A stretch of DNA of 64,000 bases, taken from contig NZ_JMLE01000012.1 of NCBI RefSeq assembly GCF_000685965.1, positions 1-64,000 of the forward strand, written 5' to 3'. The position numbers and the translations under genes are program-made. This document shows positions 26,120 through 34,142 of this stretch, piece after piece (position 1 is the first letter of the stretch; every line of letters begins with the position of its first letter). This DNA is from Arthrobacter sp. UNC362MFTsu5.1 (GTDB taxonomy: Bacteria > Actinomycetota > Actinomycetes > Actinomycetales > Micrococcaceae). The notes beneath the pieces are model-generated. The model ran no database searches. It saw only the letters and a list, made by a program, of their open reading frames with translations, and was not told the DNA's origin.

Positions 26120-27283
26120 ATGAGTTCCGTGGCACGGATTCGCGCACTGCCGTTCCGGACCGCGGCCGCGGCGACCGTCGCCGTGCTGGTCGCCGCACTG
26201 GGCGGCTGCACTGCGGCTCCGGAACCGCCGGAGCAGCCCTCGTCGCTGGCACGGCTGGCGGCAGCGCTGGAAGAGTTTGGCAACGAAATGCTCGACGACG
26301 GCGCCCCCGCCGTCCTGATGCAGGCCAAAGTGCGGGGTGAAGAATGGTCACGCGCTTCCGGGGTGAGAAGCCTCGAAGGCAGGGAACCGCTGGAGGTTGA
26401 CGATCCCGTGCCCGTCGGACGGGTCACCGAGTCCTTCATTGCAGTGTCCGTGCTCAAACTCGCGGTTGAAGGCAGGCTGGGCCTTGAGGACCCTGTCAGC
26501 CGGCATTTGCCGGACTTCGAGAGCATCATGCACCCGCCGGGGCCGGTCACGGTTCGGCGGCTCCTGCAGCACGAGTCCGGGATGCCGGACTACCTCGTCC
26601 CGCTGCTTCAGCAGGGTAGCCTGGGCGAGGTGCTGGCCGCCGGCCGCAGCCACCGGGAGCTCCTCACCCTGGCCGCGACCCGCAAGTGGGAGCCGCGGCT
26701 GGCGCAGGGTTACGAGTACTCGGGTTCGGACTACGTCGTGCTGGGCATGATCGTGGAACGGCTTCGAGGGTTGCCGATTAGCGACGTCCTGCGATCCGAC
26801 GTGACGGAACCGCTCGGCCTCACCGCCACGCGGATGACCGAACGCGGCCCCGCACCTCCCGCACTGGTCCACGGCTACGTCACCAGTTCCGGCGAGCGCC
26901 TCGATGTCAGCTACCCCGCAGTCCGCGCAGGCGACCCTGCCGTGGGCCTGGTGTCCACAGTCGCCGACCTGAACACCTTCTACGCCGCGCTGCTCGAGGG
27001 CCGCCTGATCCCGCGGTCCATGGTCACGGACATGCAGACCCCGCCTTACGCCCGGTACGGGATGGGGATCCAGCGCTGGAACGACACCTGCACCAACAAC
27101 TTTTACTACGGCCGCGCCGGTGATTCAGCCGGCTACGGCACTATTTCGATGTCCAGCGCCGACGGAACCCGGCAGGCATCGGTCTCCCTGGCTGCCCCGC
27201 CGCAGCCCTTCAGCCTAAAAGGCAACGGATTGGCGGAGGACCTCGTCGACGTCCTGGAGGAAGCCCTCAACTCAAGCTGTTAG
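26120..27283 (+). CDS. Beta-lactamase-fold (class C/serine hydrolase-like) lipoprotein lacking catalytic motifs
   Basis: A 387-residue secreted lipoprotein: hydrophobic signal and lipobox ALGGC with Cys30. The rest matches the beta-lactamase/DD-peptidase-like fold (PF00144 type), including VLKLAVEGRLGLEDPVSRHLP and LLQHESGMPDY. The catalytic motifs are degenerate: the SxxK position reads R101-V-T-E104, the YxN motif reads YSG, and the HxG motif reads GRAGDSAGYG. Hydrolase activity therefore seems unlikely; a binding role at the cell surface is possible. Start ATG 26120 follows GAGGA closely; TTG 26093 is an alternative. It is 55 bases past allE and may be unrelated to it. Confidence 0.85.
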   Translation: MSSVARIRALPFRTAAAATVAVLVAALGGCTAAPEPPEQPSSLARLAAALEEFGNEMLDDGAPAVLMQAKVRGEEWSRASGVRSLEGREPLEVDDPVPVGRVTESFIAVSVLKLAVEGRLGLEDPVSRHLPDFESIMHPPGPVTVRRLLQHESGMPDYLVPLLQQGSLGEVLAAGRSHRELLTLAATRKWEPRLAQGYEYSGSDYVVLGMIVERLRGLPISDVLRSDVTEPLGLTATRMTERGPAPPALVHGYVTSSGERLDVSYPAVRAGDPAVGLVSTVADLNTFYAALLEGRLIPRSMVTDMQTPPYARYGMGIQRWNDTCTNNFYYGRAGDSAGYGTISMSSADGTRQASVSLAAPPQPFSLKGNGLAEDLVDVLEEALNSSC

Positions 27284-27417
27284 GACTCGCTCCGTGGGAC
27301 CGGCGCCGCCAGCACGGCGAGGGCGGCGACAAGCTAAGCACACTGAGCAATTCCCTTGCATGCTGACGCCGCGGACCCTAGCGTTGAAGAATCCGAGCAT
27401 CGAGGAAAGGCAACGAA

Positions 27418-27636
27418 ATGACGCTGTATCAACCAGAGCCGGTGGAGATTTCAACGCGCATGCGTCCCGGCGAGTGGACGGAATCCAGCCTTGAAGAACT
27501 GGTCACGTCGTACCGCGCCAAGCTGATGGAAATGGGGGCAGGGCCCGCCGATGTCATCACCGAAGTTGAACGGGACGACGACGGTTCGGTCAGCGTCGCG
27601 GTCTCCTGGAACAAGGGCGCCATCGCAGATGCCTAA
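27418..27636 (+). CDS. Small hypothetical protein, 72 residues
   Basis: An acidic 72-residue soluble protein starting at ATG 27418 with AAAGG seven bases upstream. A helix SLEELVTSYRAKLMEM (about 24-39) is followed by two predicted strands, DVITEVERDDDG and SVSVAVSWN. I do not recognise the family. It is not co-directional with the next gene. Confidence 0.6.
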   Translation: MTLYQPEPVEISTRMRPGEWTESSLEELVTSYRAKLMEMGAGPADVITEVERDDDGSVSVAVSWNKGAIADA

Positions 27637-27668
27637 GGCCTCCCGTCGCTAAGGGGCTTCCCTGATCG

Positions 27669-28367
27669 TTAGGAGCTCCTGGCGAGCCTGCCAATAGCGC
27701 TGTCGCGCAGGTTCGCCAGGAGATCCCGTGGATTCTCGTATGTTTCCACGGCGCCGGCCTCCAGCAGTTCGGCGGCAGAGGTTCCGCCGCACGTGAGCCC
27801 GATGGTGGGAATGCCAAGCCGGCCGGCGGCGTAGACGTCCCAGACGGCATCTCCCACGTAGACCACGTCACCTGCCTGCAGGCCCACCGCATCCAGGGCT
27901 GCCTGGAGGATGTCCGGAGCGGGTTTCCCGGCCTTGGCATCGTTGGCACAGGTCGCGGCGTGCAGATAGGAATCGGCCCGCAATGTTGACCGCAGGGCGT
28001 CAAGGTCCTGCTTCCGCGCGGAGGACGCCAGCGCCACGGCGAATCCGCTCTCATAGCACTGGGCCAGGAGGTCCCGCGCCCCGTCCAGCGGACGGAGCGC
28101 GGGCCAGAAGGTGGCGAAAATCGCGCCGTGGGAGGACTTGATGGAGGCGTCGCCCGATTTGTCGCGGCCTGCCGGCAGGAGGTGGTCCAGCAGTTCCGCA
28201 CCACCCATGCCTACGGAGCGGTGGATGGCCGACATCGGGACGTCTAGCCCCGCCTCCCGGAACGCCTGCCACCAGGCGAACGTATGCAGGTAGCAGGAAT
28301 CAACCAGGGTCCCGTCGACGTCGAACAGAACGCCGTGCTTCCGGCCGCCCGGCCCGCTAGGCGTCAT
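27669..28367 (-). CDS. HAD family hydrolase, phosphoglycolate phosphatase-like
   Basis: A 232-residue HAD phosphatase of the beta-phosphoglucomutase/Gph type. Motif I is GVLFDVDGTLVDS with nucleophile Asp16 and Asp18; a helical cap follows; motif II is VALASSARK (the Ser-Ser-Ala variant), motif III the Lys in AKAGKPAPD, and motif IV VYVGDAVWD. ATG 28367. Substrate unknown; phosphoglycolate, sugar phosphates and similar compounds are possible. Convergent with the 72-residue protein. Confidence 0.9.
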   Translation of the reverse strand: MTPSGPGGRKHGVLFDVDGTLVDSCYLHTFAWWQAFREAGLDVPMSAIHRSVGMGGAELLDHLLPAGRDKSGDASIKSSHGAIFATFWPALRPLDGARDLLAQCYESGFAVALASSARKQDLDALRSTLRADSYLHAATCANDAKAGKPAPDILQAALDAVGLQAGDVVYVGDAVWDVYAAGRLGIPTIGLTCGGTSAAELLEAGAVETYENPRDLLANLRDSAIGRLARSS

Positions 28368-28412
28368 AGCCGTTAGGCGACATACGTGTTGGGTGACATG
28401 GCCTGCCCTGTT

Positions 28413-28724
28413 TCAGTAGTGCGTGCGGGCACGTTTGATACCCGTGGCCCCCGTTGGCCTGCCGGACCCCAGCACGCCGATGTTCTTCGGCGCCTTGACG
28501 TGCTGCCGCACAGGCGGTTGCTTCAACGGTTCGGAGTCCTGGCTCTCGCTGAGGTCCCGGATCAGCCCGGTGCCTGCGATTTCGCGGGCCTTGGCCACGC
28601 CGGCCGCTGCGGCACGCTTGGTGGGGAAGGTCACTGAGATCGCCATCAGCGTTCCGTTTCCGTCAATGAGCTTGACGCGGTATCCGCCGTCGGGCGCATC
28701 AACCAGTTCGAAATGTCCAGCCAT
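28413..28724 (-). CDS. YegP/DUF1508-like small protein
   Basis: A 103-residue protein. Residues 3-55 (GHFELVDAPDGGYRVKLIDG and the following TKRAAAAGVAKAREI) resemble one YegP/DUF1508 repeat, a small beta-beta-beta-alpha unit of unknown function. The C-terminal half is a basic, low-complexity tail rich in Pro, Lys and Arg. ATG 28724 has GGAGGAA upstream. Single-copy repeat rather than the tandem repeat of E. coli YegP. Confidence 0.7.
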   Translation of the reverse strand: MAGHFELVDAPDGGYRVKLIDGNGTLMAISVTFPTKRAAAAGVAKAREIAGTGLIRDLSESQDSEPLKQPPVRQHVKAPKNIGVLGSGRPTGATGIKRARTHY

Positions 28725-28822
28725 TGCAGTTCCTCCGCTTCAACCCCAACCTGAGGTATTAGTAAGTATACTTACCTCCGCGGGTAACGGAAGACCTGCT
28801 GTCCTGTTCAGGCACGGCCTGG

Positions 28823-29200
28823 TCAGGCGCTGACCACCGAGAGCACGTTGCCGGCCGGGTCCTTGAACCACGCAATCGCCATCCCGCCCTCCTTCATGAT
28901 CCCCTTGGCATCAGTGGGCATGGCAGGGTCATCGTAGATTTTGGTTTGGACGCCCAGGCCGTTCAACTCGTCCACGGCCTGTTCCACATCCTCGGCGACA
29001 AGGTTCAGCACCGTGAAGGTCGCGGCCTCGTGGTTGTCCTTCGGGTAGATCATGACCCGGGAACCCGACGGGAGCTGCACCTGGAGGGTTCCCATCCCGC
29101 CGTCGGAGACGTCCAGTCCCAGTGTCTCGCCGTAAAACGTCCTGGCCTTTTCCAGATCATCAACGCTGAAGCTGGAAAAGGCGTCCTTTGGCTTGAACAT
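28823..29200 (-). CDS. VOC (glyoxalase/bleomycin resistance) family protein
   Basis: A 125-residue vicinal-oxygen-chelate protein with two beta-alpha-beta-beta-beta modules: FSVDDLEKARTFYGETLGLDV (about 11-31, first 20 quoted as FSVDDLEKARTFYGETLGLD) and LVAEDVEQAVDELNGLGV (about 72-89), ending AWFKDPAGNVLSVVS. ATG 29200 has GGAGA upstream; the much longer open frame upstream has no coding character. Enzyme activity cannot be assigned; the first metal ligand position is not clear, so it may be a binding protein. Confidence 0.87.
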   Translation of the reverse strand: MFKPKDAFSSFSVDDLEKARTFYGETLGLDVSDGGMGTLQVQLPSGSRVMIYPKDNHEAATFTVLNLVAEDVEQAVDELNGLGVQTKIYDDPAMPTDAKGIMKEGGMAIAWFKDPAGNVLSVVSA

Positions 29201-29286
29201 GGCACTCTCCTCGGGCCCGGAATCTGTTGGATACGGCCCAGCGTGCCACAAGCCGGCGCCCTTGGCGAGGGGTTCCGGCTTGGCCG

Positions 29287-30159
29287 TCAGACGGCCGGGG
29301 TCCGGCGAAGAACCTGGCGCTGGCGGCCCAGTCCCTCGACTTCGAGTTCCAGGACGTCGCCGTCTTGCAGGTAGGGGAAGCGCCCGGAGAGGGCCACTCC
29401 CTCGGGGGTGCCGGTCAGGATGACATCGCCGGCCTCCAGCACCATGAACTGGCTCAGGTGGTGCACCACGGCCGGGACGTCGAAGATCAGGTCCGCCGTG
29501 GACGAGTCCTGGCGCACTTCGCCATTCACCCAGGTCTGCAGCCGCAGCGCCGATGCATCCAGGGCGCCGGCCGGTACAAACCACGGGCCCAGCGGAGTGG
29601 AGCCGGGGAGCGACTTTCCCTTCACCCACTGTCCTGCGGCGCCGGGCAGCTGGTATTCCCGCTCCGACAGGTCGTTGGCGACCACGTAACCCGCCACACA
29701 TTCCGCGGCTTCGTCCGTCGAGGCCAGGTAGGAGGCCCGGCGCCCGATCACAACAGCCAACTCCACTTCCCAGTCGTACTTGCGGGACAGCGGCGGGATG
29801 GGGGCGTCGTCGAACGGACCGGCCACGGTGTTGCTGGGCTTCAGGAACACCACCGGAACCTCCGGGACGGCCGCCGCGGACTCCGCGGCATGACCGGCGT
29901 AGTTCAGGCCGATCCCCACGACGGCCCCCGGCCGGGCCAGCGGTGCGCCGAAGCGCAGCGTACCGGCGTCGGGGATTTCAGCCAGGCTCCCGGCCGCAAG
30001 GGCATCGCGGACCCGGGCGACGCCTCCGGCTTCCAGGAACGCACCGTCGATGTCAGCGGCAACGCCGGCGAGCGAATACCACTTTCCGTTGGATTCAGGG
30101 CCCTCCGGCTGAACGGCCGGCTGTTCCCTGCCCGGATCTCCGAGACGCGCAAATTTCAC
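29287..30159 (-). CDS. Fumarylacetoacetate hydrolase family protein
   Basis: A 290-residue FAH-family hydrolase/isomerase. The metal-binding acidic residues are visible in the segment RKYDWEVELAVVIGR (Glu-x-Glu) and the downstream NDLSEREYQ; VVGIGLNYAGHAAE near residue 80 contains the catalytic His region, and VILTGTPEGVA is near the C-terminus. GTG 30159 chosen, with AAGGAG upstream. Likely acts on a beta-diketone or acylpyruvate from aromatic catabolism; 2-hydroxyhepta-2,4-diene-1,7-dioate isomerase and acylpyruvase are the usual alternatives. The residues between the start and about 75 are less conserved. Confidence 0.9.
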   Translation of the reverse strand: MKFARLGDPGREQPAVQPEGPESNGKWYSLAGVAADIDGAFLEAGGVARVRDALAAGSLAEIPDAGTLRFGAPLARPGAVVGIGLNYAGHAAESAAAVPEVPVVFLKPSNTVAGPFDDAPIPPLSRKYDWEVELAVVIGRRASYLASTDEAAECVAGYVVANDLSEREYQLPGAAGQWVKGKSLPGSTPLGPWFVPAGALDASALRLQTWVNGEVRQDSSTADLIFDVPAVVHHLSQFMVLEAGDVILTGTPEGVALSGRFPYLQDGDVLELEVEGLGRQRQVLRRTPAV

Positions 30160-30265
30160 CGGTCCACACTCCTTCGTGCCTGTTCCAATAGGTTCCGTGA
30201 CCATGGAACCATGCAGCCGGCAGCTGCCCCCAGCTGAACCAAATGTGACCGGCCGGGGGCGGAGG

Positions 30266-32059
30266 TCAGTGCCCGTGCACGGGGGCGTCGCTGCGCTGGA
30301 CACTGTCCTCGTAGAGCTCCATGGCGCTCATAACCAGCGCGAAGTGACTGAATGCCTGCGGCGTGTTCCCCAGCTGTCGGCCCGACTCCACGCCCCACTC
30401 CTCGCTCAGGAGGCCCACATCGTTGCGCAGTGCCAGGAGCCGTTCAAAAAGCTCCTTGGCTTCGCGGCGCCGGCCCACGCCGATGAGTGCTTCCACCAGC
30501 CAGAAGGAACAGGCCAGGAAGACGCCTTCGTCACCGGGCAGCCCGTCGTCCGCTTCTTCCGGGCGGTACCGCAGCACGAAGCCGTCGTGGGTGAGTTCGC
30601 GCTGCACCGCCTCGACGGTGCCCAGCACCCTGGGGTCATCCGGCGGCAGGAAGCCGACGCGCGGAATCAGCAGCAGGCTCGCGTCCAGCTCCGGGCGCCC
30701 ATAGGACTGGACAAAGGTGTTGCGCTCCGCGTCGAAGCCGTTCGCCATGACGTCGGCATGGATCCTGTCGCGCAGGGCTTCCCAGCGGTCCGCGGGCCCC
30801 ACCAGGCCGAAGTCCCGCACGCCCTTGACCATCCGGTCCGCGGCGACCCAGGCCATCACCTTGGAGTGCGTGAAATGGCGCCGCGGGCCACGCATTTCCC
30901 ACAAGCCGTTGTCCGGCTGCTGCCAGGCACCTTCGAGGTGTTCCATGAGGGCAACCTGGACGTCCCAGGCTTCGTCGCTGTGCTTCAGCAGCGAGTGCCG
31001 GGTCAGGGCCAGGCAGTCCAGCACCTCGCCCCAGACGTCCAGCTGGAGCTGGCGCGCGGCTCCGTTGCCGATCCGGACGGGTGCTGATTTTTCATATCCC
31101 TCGAGCCACGGCAGCTCCATCTCCGGCAGCCGCCGCTCGCCGTGGATGCCGTACATGATCTGCAGGTCCGCCGGGTCCCCGGCCACTGCCCGCAGCAGCC
31201 AGTCCCGCCAGGAGGCGGCTTCGTCGGTGTAGCCGGCGGCCAGCAGCGCCTGCAGCGTCAGCGTGGCGTCCCGCAGCCAGCAGTAGCGGTAATCCCAGTT
31301 GCGCGGGCCGCCCAGCTGTTCGGGCAGGGACGTGGTCACCGCCGCCACAATGCCTCCGGTCGGGGCGTAGGTCAGGGCTTTCAGGGTGATCAGCGAGCGC
31401 TGGATGGCCTCCCGGTACGGTCCGGTGATCTTGCACTTGGCGGACCATTCGCGCCAGAAGGACTCCGTTGAGTCCAGGTATGCCTCCGGGTCGATGGACC
31501 GGGGCCGGGGCAGGTGGCTCGGGGTCCAGGTCAGTACGAAAGGAATCCGCTCGCCTGCGTGGACCGTGAAGTCGCTGACAGTGTGCATGCGTTCGCCCCG
31601 CAGCGGGGCTTCGGTGACCAGGTAGGCTGCATCCGGGCCGGCGATGGCGTGGATGCCGTGGTTGTCGTGCCGGACCCACGGCACGATGTGGCCGTAGTCG
31701 AACCGCAGCGTGAGTTCGCCGCGCATCCGCACCGAACCGCGGACGCCGACGACGATCCGCACAATGTCCGCCACACTGTCGCGCGGCGGCATGAAGTCGA
31801 TGACCTTGACCTTGCCACCGGGAGTTTCCCACTCCGTTTCCAGGATGAGGGTCCCCTTTCGGTAGTGGCGGCGGGTGCATTCCCCGCCGTCGGCAGGCGC
31901 CAACAGCCACCGCCCGGCCCTCGGCGTGTCCAGCAGGGCGTTGAAGCAGGCCGGCGAATCAAACCTCGGCAGGCACAGCCAGTCGATGGAGCCCCCGGTG
32001 CTGATCAGGGCAGCCGTGTGCAGATCGCCCACCACGGCGTAGTCCTCTATGCGTGCCAT
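30266..32059 (-). CDS. Glycoside hydrolase family 15 protein (glucoamylase/trehalase type)
   Basis: A 597-residue cytoplasmic GH15 enzyme. The N-terminal beta-sandwich domain begins IEDYAVVGDLHTAALISTGG and contains SIDWLCLPRFDSPACF; the alpha/alpha barrel contains RNWDYRYCWLRDATLTLQAL (about 262-281) and the C-terminal active-site region LLSEEWG. Actinobacterial members include the mycobacterial trehalase, so trehalose or alpha-glucans are the likely substrate. No signal peptide. ATG 32059. Divergent from the DUF72 gene across 152 bases. Confidence 0.92.
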   Translation of the reverse strand: MARIEDYAVVGDLHTAALISTGGSIDWLCLPRFDSPACFNALLDTPRAGRWLLAPADGGECTRRHYRKGTLILETEWETPGGKVKVIDFMPPRDSVADIVRIVVGVRGSVRMRGELTLRFDYGHIVPWVRHDNHGIHAIAGPDAAYLVTEAPLRGERMHTVSDFTVHAGERIPFVLTWTPSHLPRPRSIDPEAYLDSTESFWREWSAKCKITGPYREAIQRSLITLKALTYAPTGGIVAAVTTSLPEQLGGPRNWDYRYCWLRDATLTLQALLAAGYTDEAASWRDWLLRAVAGDPADLQIMYGIHGERRLPEMELPWLEGYEKSAPVRIGNGAARQLQLDVWGEVLDCLALTRHSLLKHSDEAWDVQVALMEHLEGAWQQPDNGLWEMRGPRRHFTHSKVMAWVAADRMVKGVRDFGLVGPADRWEALRDRIHADVMANGFDAERNTFVQSYGRPELDASLLLIPRVGFLPPDDPRVLGTVEAVQRELTHDGFVLRYRPEEADDGLPGDEGVFLACSFWLVEALIGVGRRREAKELFERLLALRNDVGLLSEEWGVESGRQLGNTPQAFSHFALVMSAMELYEDSVQRSDAPVHGH

Positions 32060-32211
32060 GGTCCTTACAGTGCCACAACCGCTCCGGGCCGACTACTATC
32101 CAAGGCATGCTGCAACGGAACTTCGGAAACTCCCGGCGGGTCTGCTCCTGGCAGGGAACGCTCCCGGCGCGGTCCGGGCCCGGCGCGGACTGACTGAGGT
32201 CCAAGGACACC

Positions 32212-32943
32212 ATGGGGATCCATATCGGGACGTCCGGCTGGAGCTACGACCATTGGGAGAACGTGCTCTACCCGCCGGGACTTCCGGCGCGCGACCGGCT
32301 GGCCCACTACGTGGCGCGGTTCGGCACGGTGGAGCTGAACGCAAGCTTCTACCGCTGGCCCCGGGAATCATCCTTCGCCAGCTGGCGCCGGCGCCTTCCG
32401 GAGGGCTTCATGATGTCCGTCAAGGCCCCGCGCGGGCTCACCCATGCGAAGAAGCTCTATGGGCCCGACGCGTGGGTGGAGCGCATCACCAGGTGCTGGC
32501 ATGAGCTGGGCGACAAGCGGGCGGTACTGCTGGTCCAGCTTCCGCCGGGCCTGGGCCGCGACGACGCCCGTCTTGACTACTTCCTGGCGGCCCTGCCGTG
32601 GTGGGTGCGCGTGGCAGTGGAATTCCGCCACACCAGCTGGGACCACCCCGAGGTGTATGCGCTGCTGGAGCGCCACGGAGCCGCCTATTGCATCATGAGC
32701 GGCGCCAACCTGCCCTGCATCCTGCGGGCCACGGCGCCGTTCGTGTACGTCCGCCTGCACGGGCCGGACCACGAGTACCTCTACGGGGGTTCGTATTCGG
32801 AGGAGGACCTCCGATGGTGGGCTGAACGGATCCGGGAGTGGAAAGGCCAGGGCAGGGACGTGTTTGCCTATTTCAATAACGACGGCGGCGGCAACGCCGT
32901 GCGGAACGCCGACACCTTGCGGTGGCTCCTCGGGGAAGGCTGA
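32212..32943 (+). CDS. DUF72 (YecE-like) family protein
   Basis: A 243-residue DUF72 protein with a TIM-barrel-like fold. Visible family motifs: IGTSGWSYDHWENVLYP at the start, VELNASFYRWP, FMMSVKAPRGLTHAKKL and FVYVRLHGP followed by FAYFNNDGGGNAVRNA at the end. Function unknown; some studies place the family in nucleic-acid or iron-sulfur cluster metabolism, without a firm assignment. ATG 32212 has AAGGA upstream. Confidence 0.9.
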   Translation: MGIHIGTSGWSYDHWENVLYPPGLPARDRLAHYVARFGTVELNASFYRWPRESSFASWRRRLPEGFMMSVKAPRGLTHAKKLYGPDAWVERITRCWHELGDKRAVLLVQLPPGLGRDDARLDYFLAALPWWVRVAVEFRHTSWDHPEVYALLERHGAAYCIMSGANLPCILRATAPFVYVRLHGPDHEYLYGGSYSEEDLRWWAERIREWKGQGRDVFAYFNNDGGGNAVRNADTLRWLLGEG

Positions 32944-33039
32944 CGCCCGGTACAGCTTGTACGGTGCGGCTTGTTACGGTGCGGCGCCTTAGTACCAGCA
33001 CGCCGGTGCCGACGGGCGCCGTTGTGGCAGAGTGGAAGC

Positions 33040-34098
33040 ATGGAATTGGCGCCGCAGGAATCATCGTTGCCCGGAACCCACGCGCTCCGGGCGGCCCACA
33101 AGGTCTCGGACACGGTCAACACCGTCCGCATCACGCTGGCCAGGCGCTGGAATTTTGTTCCGCAGACCGTCGCCTACCAAGGGTACGGGTCGACCTCGTG
33201 GGTGCGTGTCCTCGGCCGGGTGGTGCTGACCACCAAGCCCAAGCCGGGAAGCCGCGCCGAGCACGCCGCGAAGAACGGAAACCAGAACATCCGCGGCTGG
33301 CGTGCATTCACCAGCGTCCCGCTGCAGTTCACCGAGGTGGACATCGAAATCGAGGGCGTGACCACCCGCGTCAAGGCGGACCGCGGCGGCCTCGTGGACA
33401 CCGTGGTGGAGGTAGCACTCTCCCCGGGCTGGCACACCGCGACGCTGCGGGCCGTCGGAACCGAGGCCGTGCAGGCGAACATCATCGTGATAGGTCCCGA
33501 CACCAAGTTCGGCATCGTCTCAGACATCGACGACACCGTGATGGTCACTGCACTGCCCAGGCCGTTCCTTGCCCTGTGGAACACCTTCGTGCTCAGTGAG
33601 AGGGCACGCATGGCCACGCCCGGAATGCCGGTGCTCATGGACCGCCTGGTGGTGGAACACCCCGATGCGCCGGTGATCTACCTGTCCACCGGACCCTGGA
33701 ATGCCGCACCCACGCTGGCACGGTTCCTGACCCGCAACATGTACCCCGCCGGTCCCCTCCTGCTGACGGACTGGGGGCTGACCCAGGACCGCTGGTTCCG
33801 CAGCGGCCAGGAGCACAAGAACGGCAACCTGGACCGGCTCGCCAAGGAATTCCCCGATATGCGCTGGCTGCTGATCGGCGACAACGGCCAGCACGACGAG
33901 CAGATCTACTCCAGGTTTGCCCGGGATCACGGCGACCGTGTGGCCGCCATCGCCATCCGCCAGCTGTCGGTGGGCGAGTCTGTCCTGGCCGGCGGCCACT
34001 CGGAGAACGGTGACCACACGGGCTCAAAGGTCCCGTGGATCTACTCCCCCGACGGCGCAGGCATCACCAAGGGCCTCGCCGACCTCAAAATCGTGTAG
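33040..34098 (+). CDS. App1/DUF2183 family phosphatidate phosphatase-like protein
   Basis: A 352-residue protein. The C-terminal App1 catalytic domain has the HAD-like motif SDIDDTVMVT (Asp162, Asp164), VIYLSTGPWN (motif II) and LLIGDNGQHDEQIY (motif III/IV). The N-terminal 150 residues are a beta-rich domain typical of bacterial App1-like proteins. Yeast App1 is a phosphatidate phosphatase at actin patches; the bacterial substrate is unknown. ATG 33040 chosen; the upstream frame back to 32971 has no ribosome-binding site. Confidence 0.86.
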   Translation: MELAPQESSLPGTHALRAAHKVSDTVNTVRITLARRWNFVPQTVAYQGYGSTSWVRVLGRVVLTTKPKPGSRAEHAAKNGNQNIRGWRAFTSVPLQFTEVDIEIEGVTTRVKADRGGLVDTVVEVALSPGWHTATLRAVGTEAVQANIIVIGPDTKFGIVSDIDDTVMVTALPRPFLALWNTFVLSERARMATPGMPVLMDRLVVEHPDAPVIYLSTGPWNAAPTLARFLTRNMYPAGPLLLTDWGLTQDRWFRSGQEHKNGNLDRLAKEFPDMRWLLIGDNGQHDEQIYSRFARDHGDRVAAIAIRQLSVGESVLAGGHSENGDHTGSKVPWIYSPDGAGITKGLADLKIV

Positions 34099-34105
34099 CC
34101 GGCGA

Positions 34106-34136
34106 ACGCGTGGCCGGTCAGTGGCCGGCCACGCGT
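34106..34136. terminator. Bidirectional hairpin terminator
   Basis: ACGCGTGGCCGG and its exact complement around a 7-base loop, located between the convergent App1-like gene and the GH1 gene. Confidence 0.75.
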
Positions 34137-34142
34137 GAGGCG

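Noticed and set aside
28823-29701. A longer 292-residue version of the VOC protein
   Set aside because: The added N-terminus overlaps the FAH-family gene in another frame and is Arg/Gly/Pro-rich; ATG 29200 has a good ribosome-binding site.
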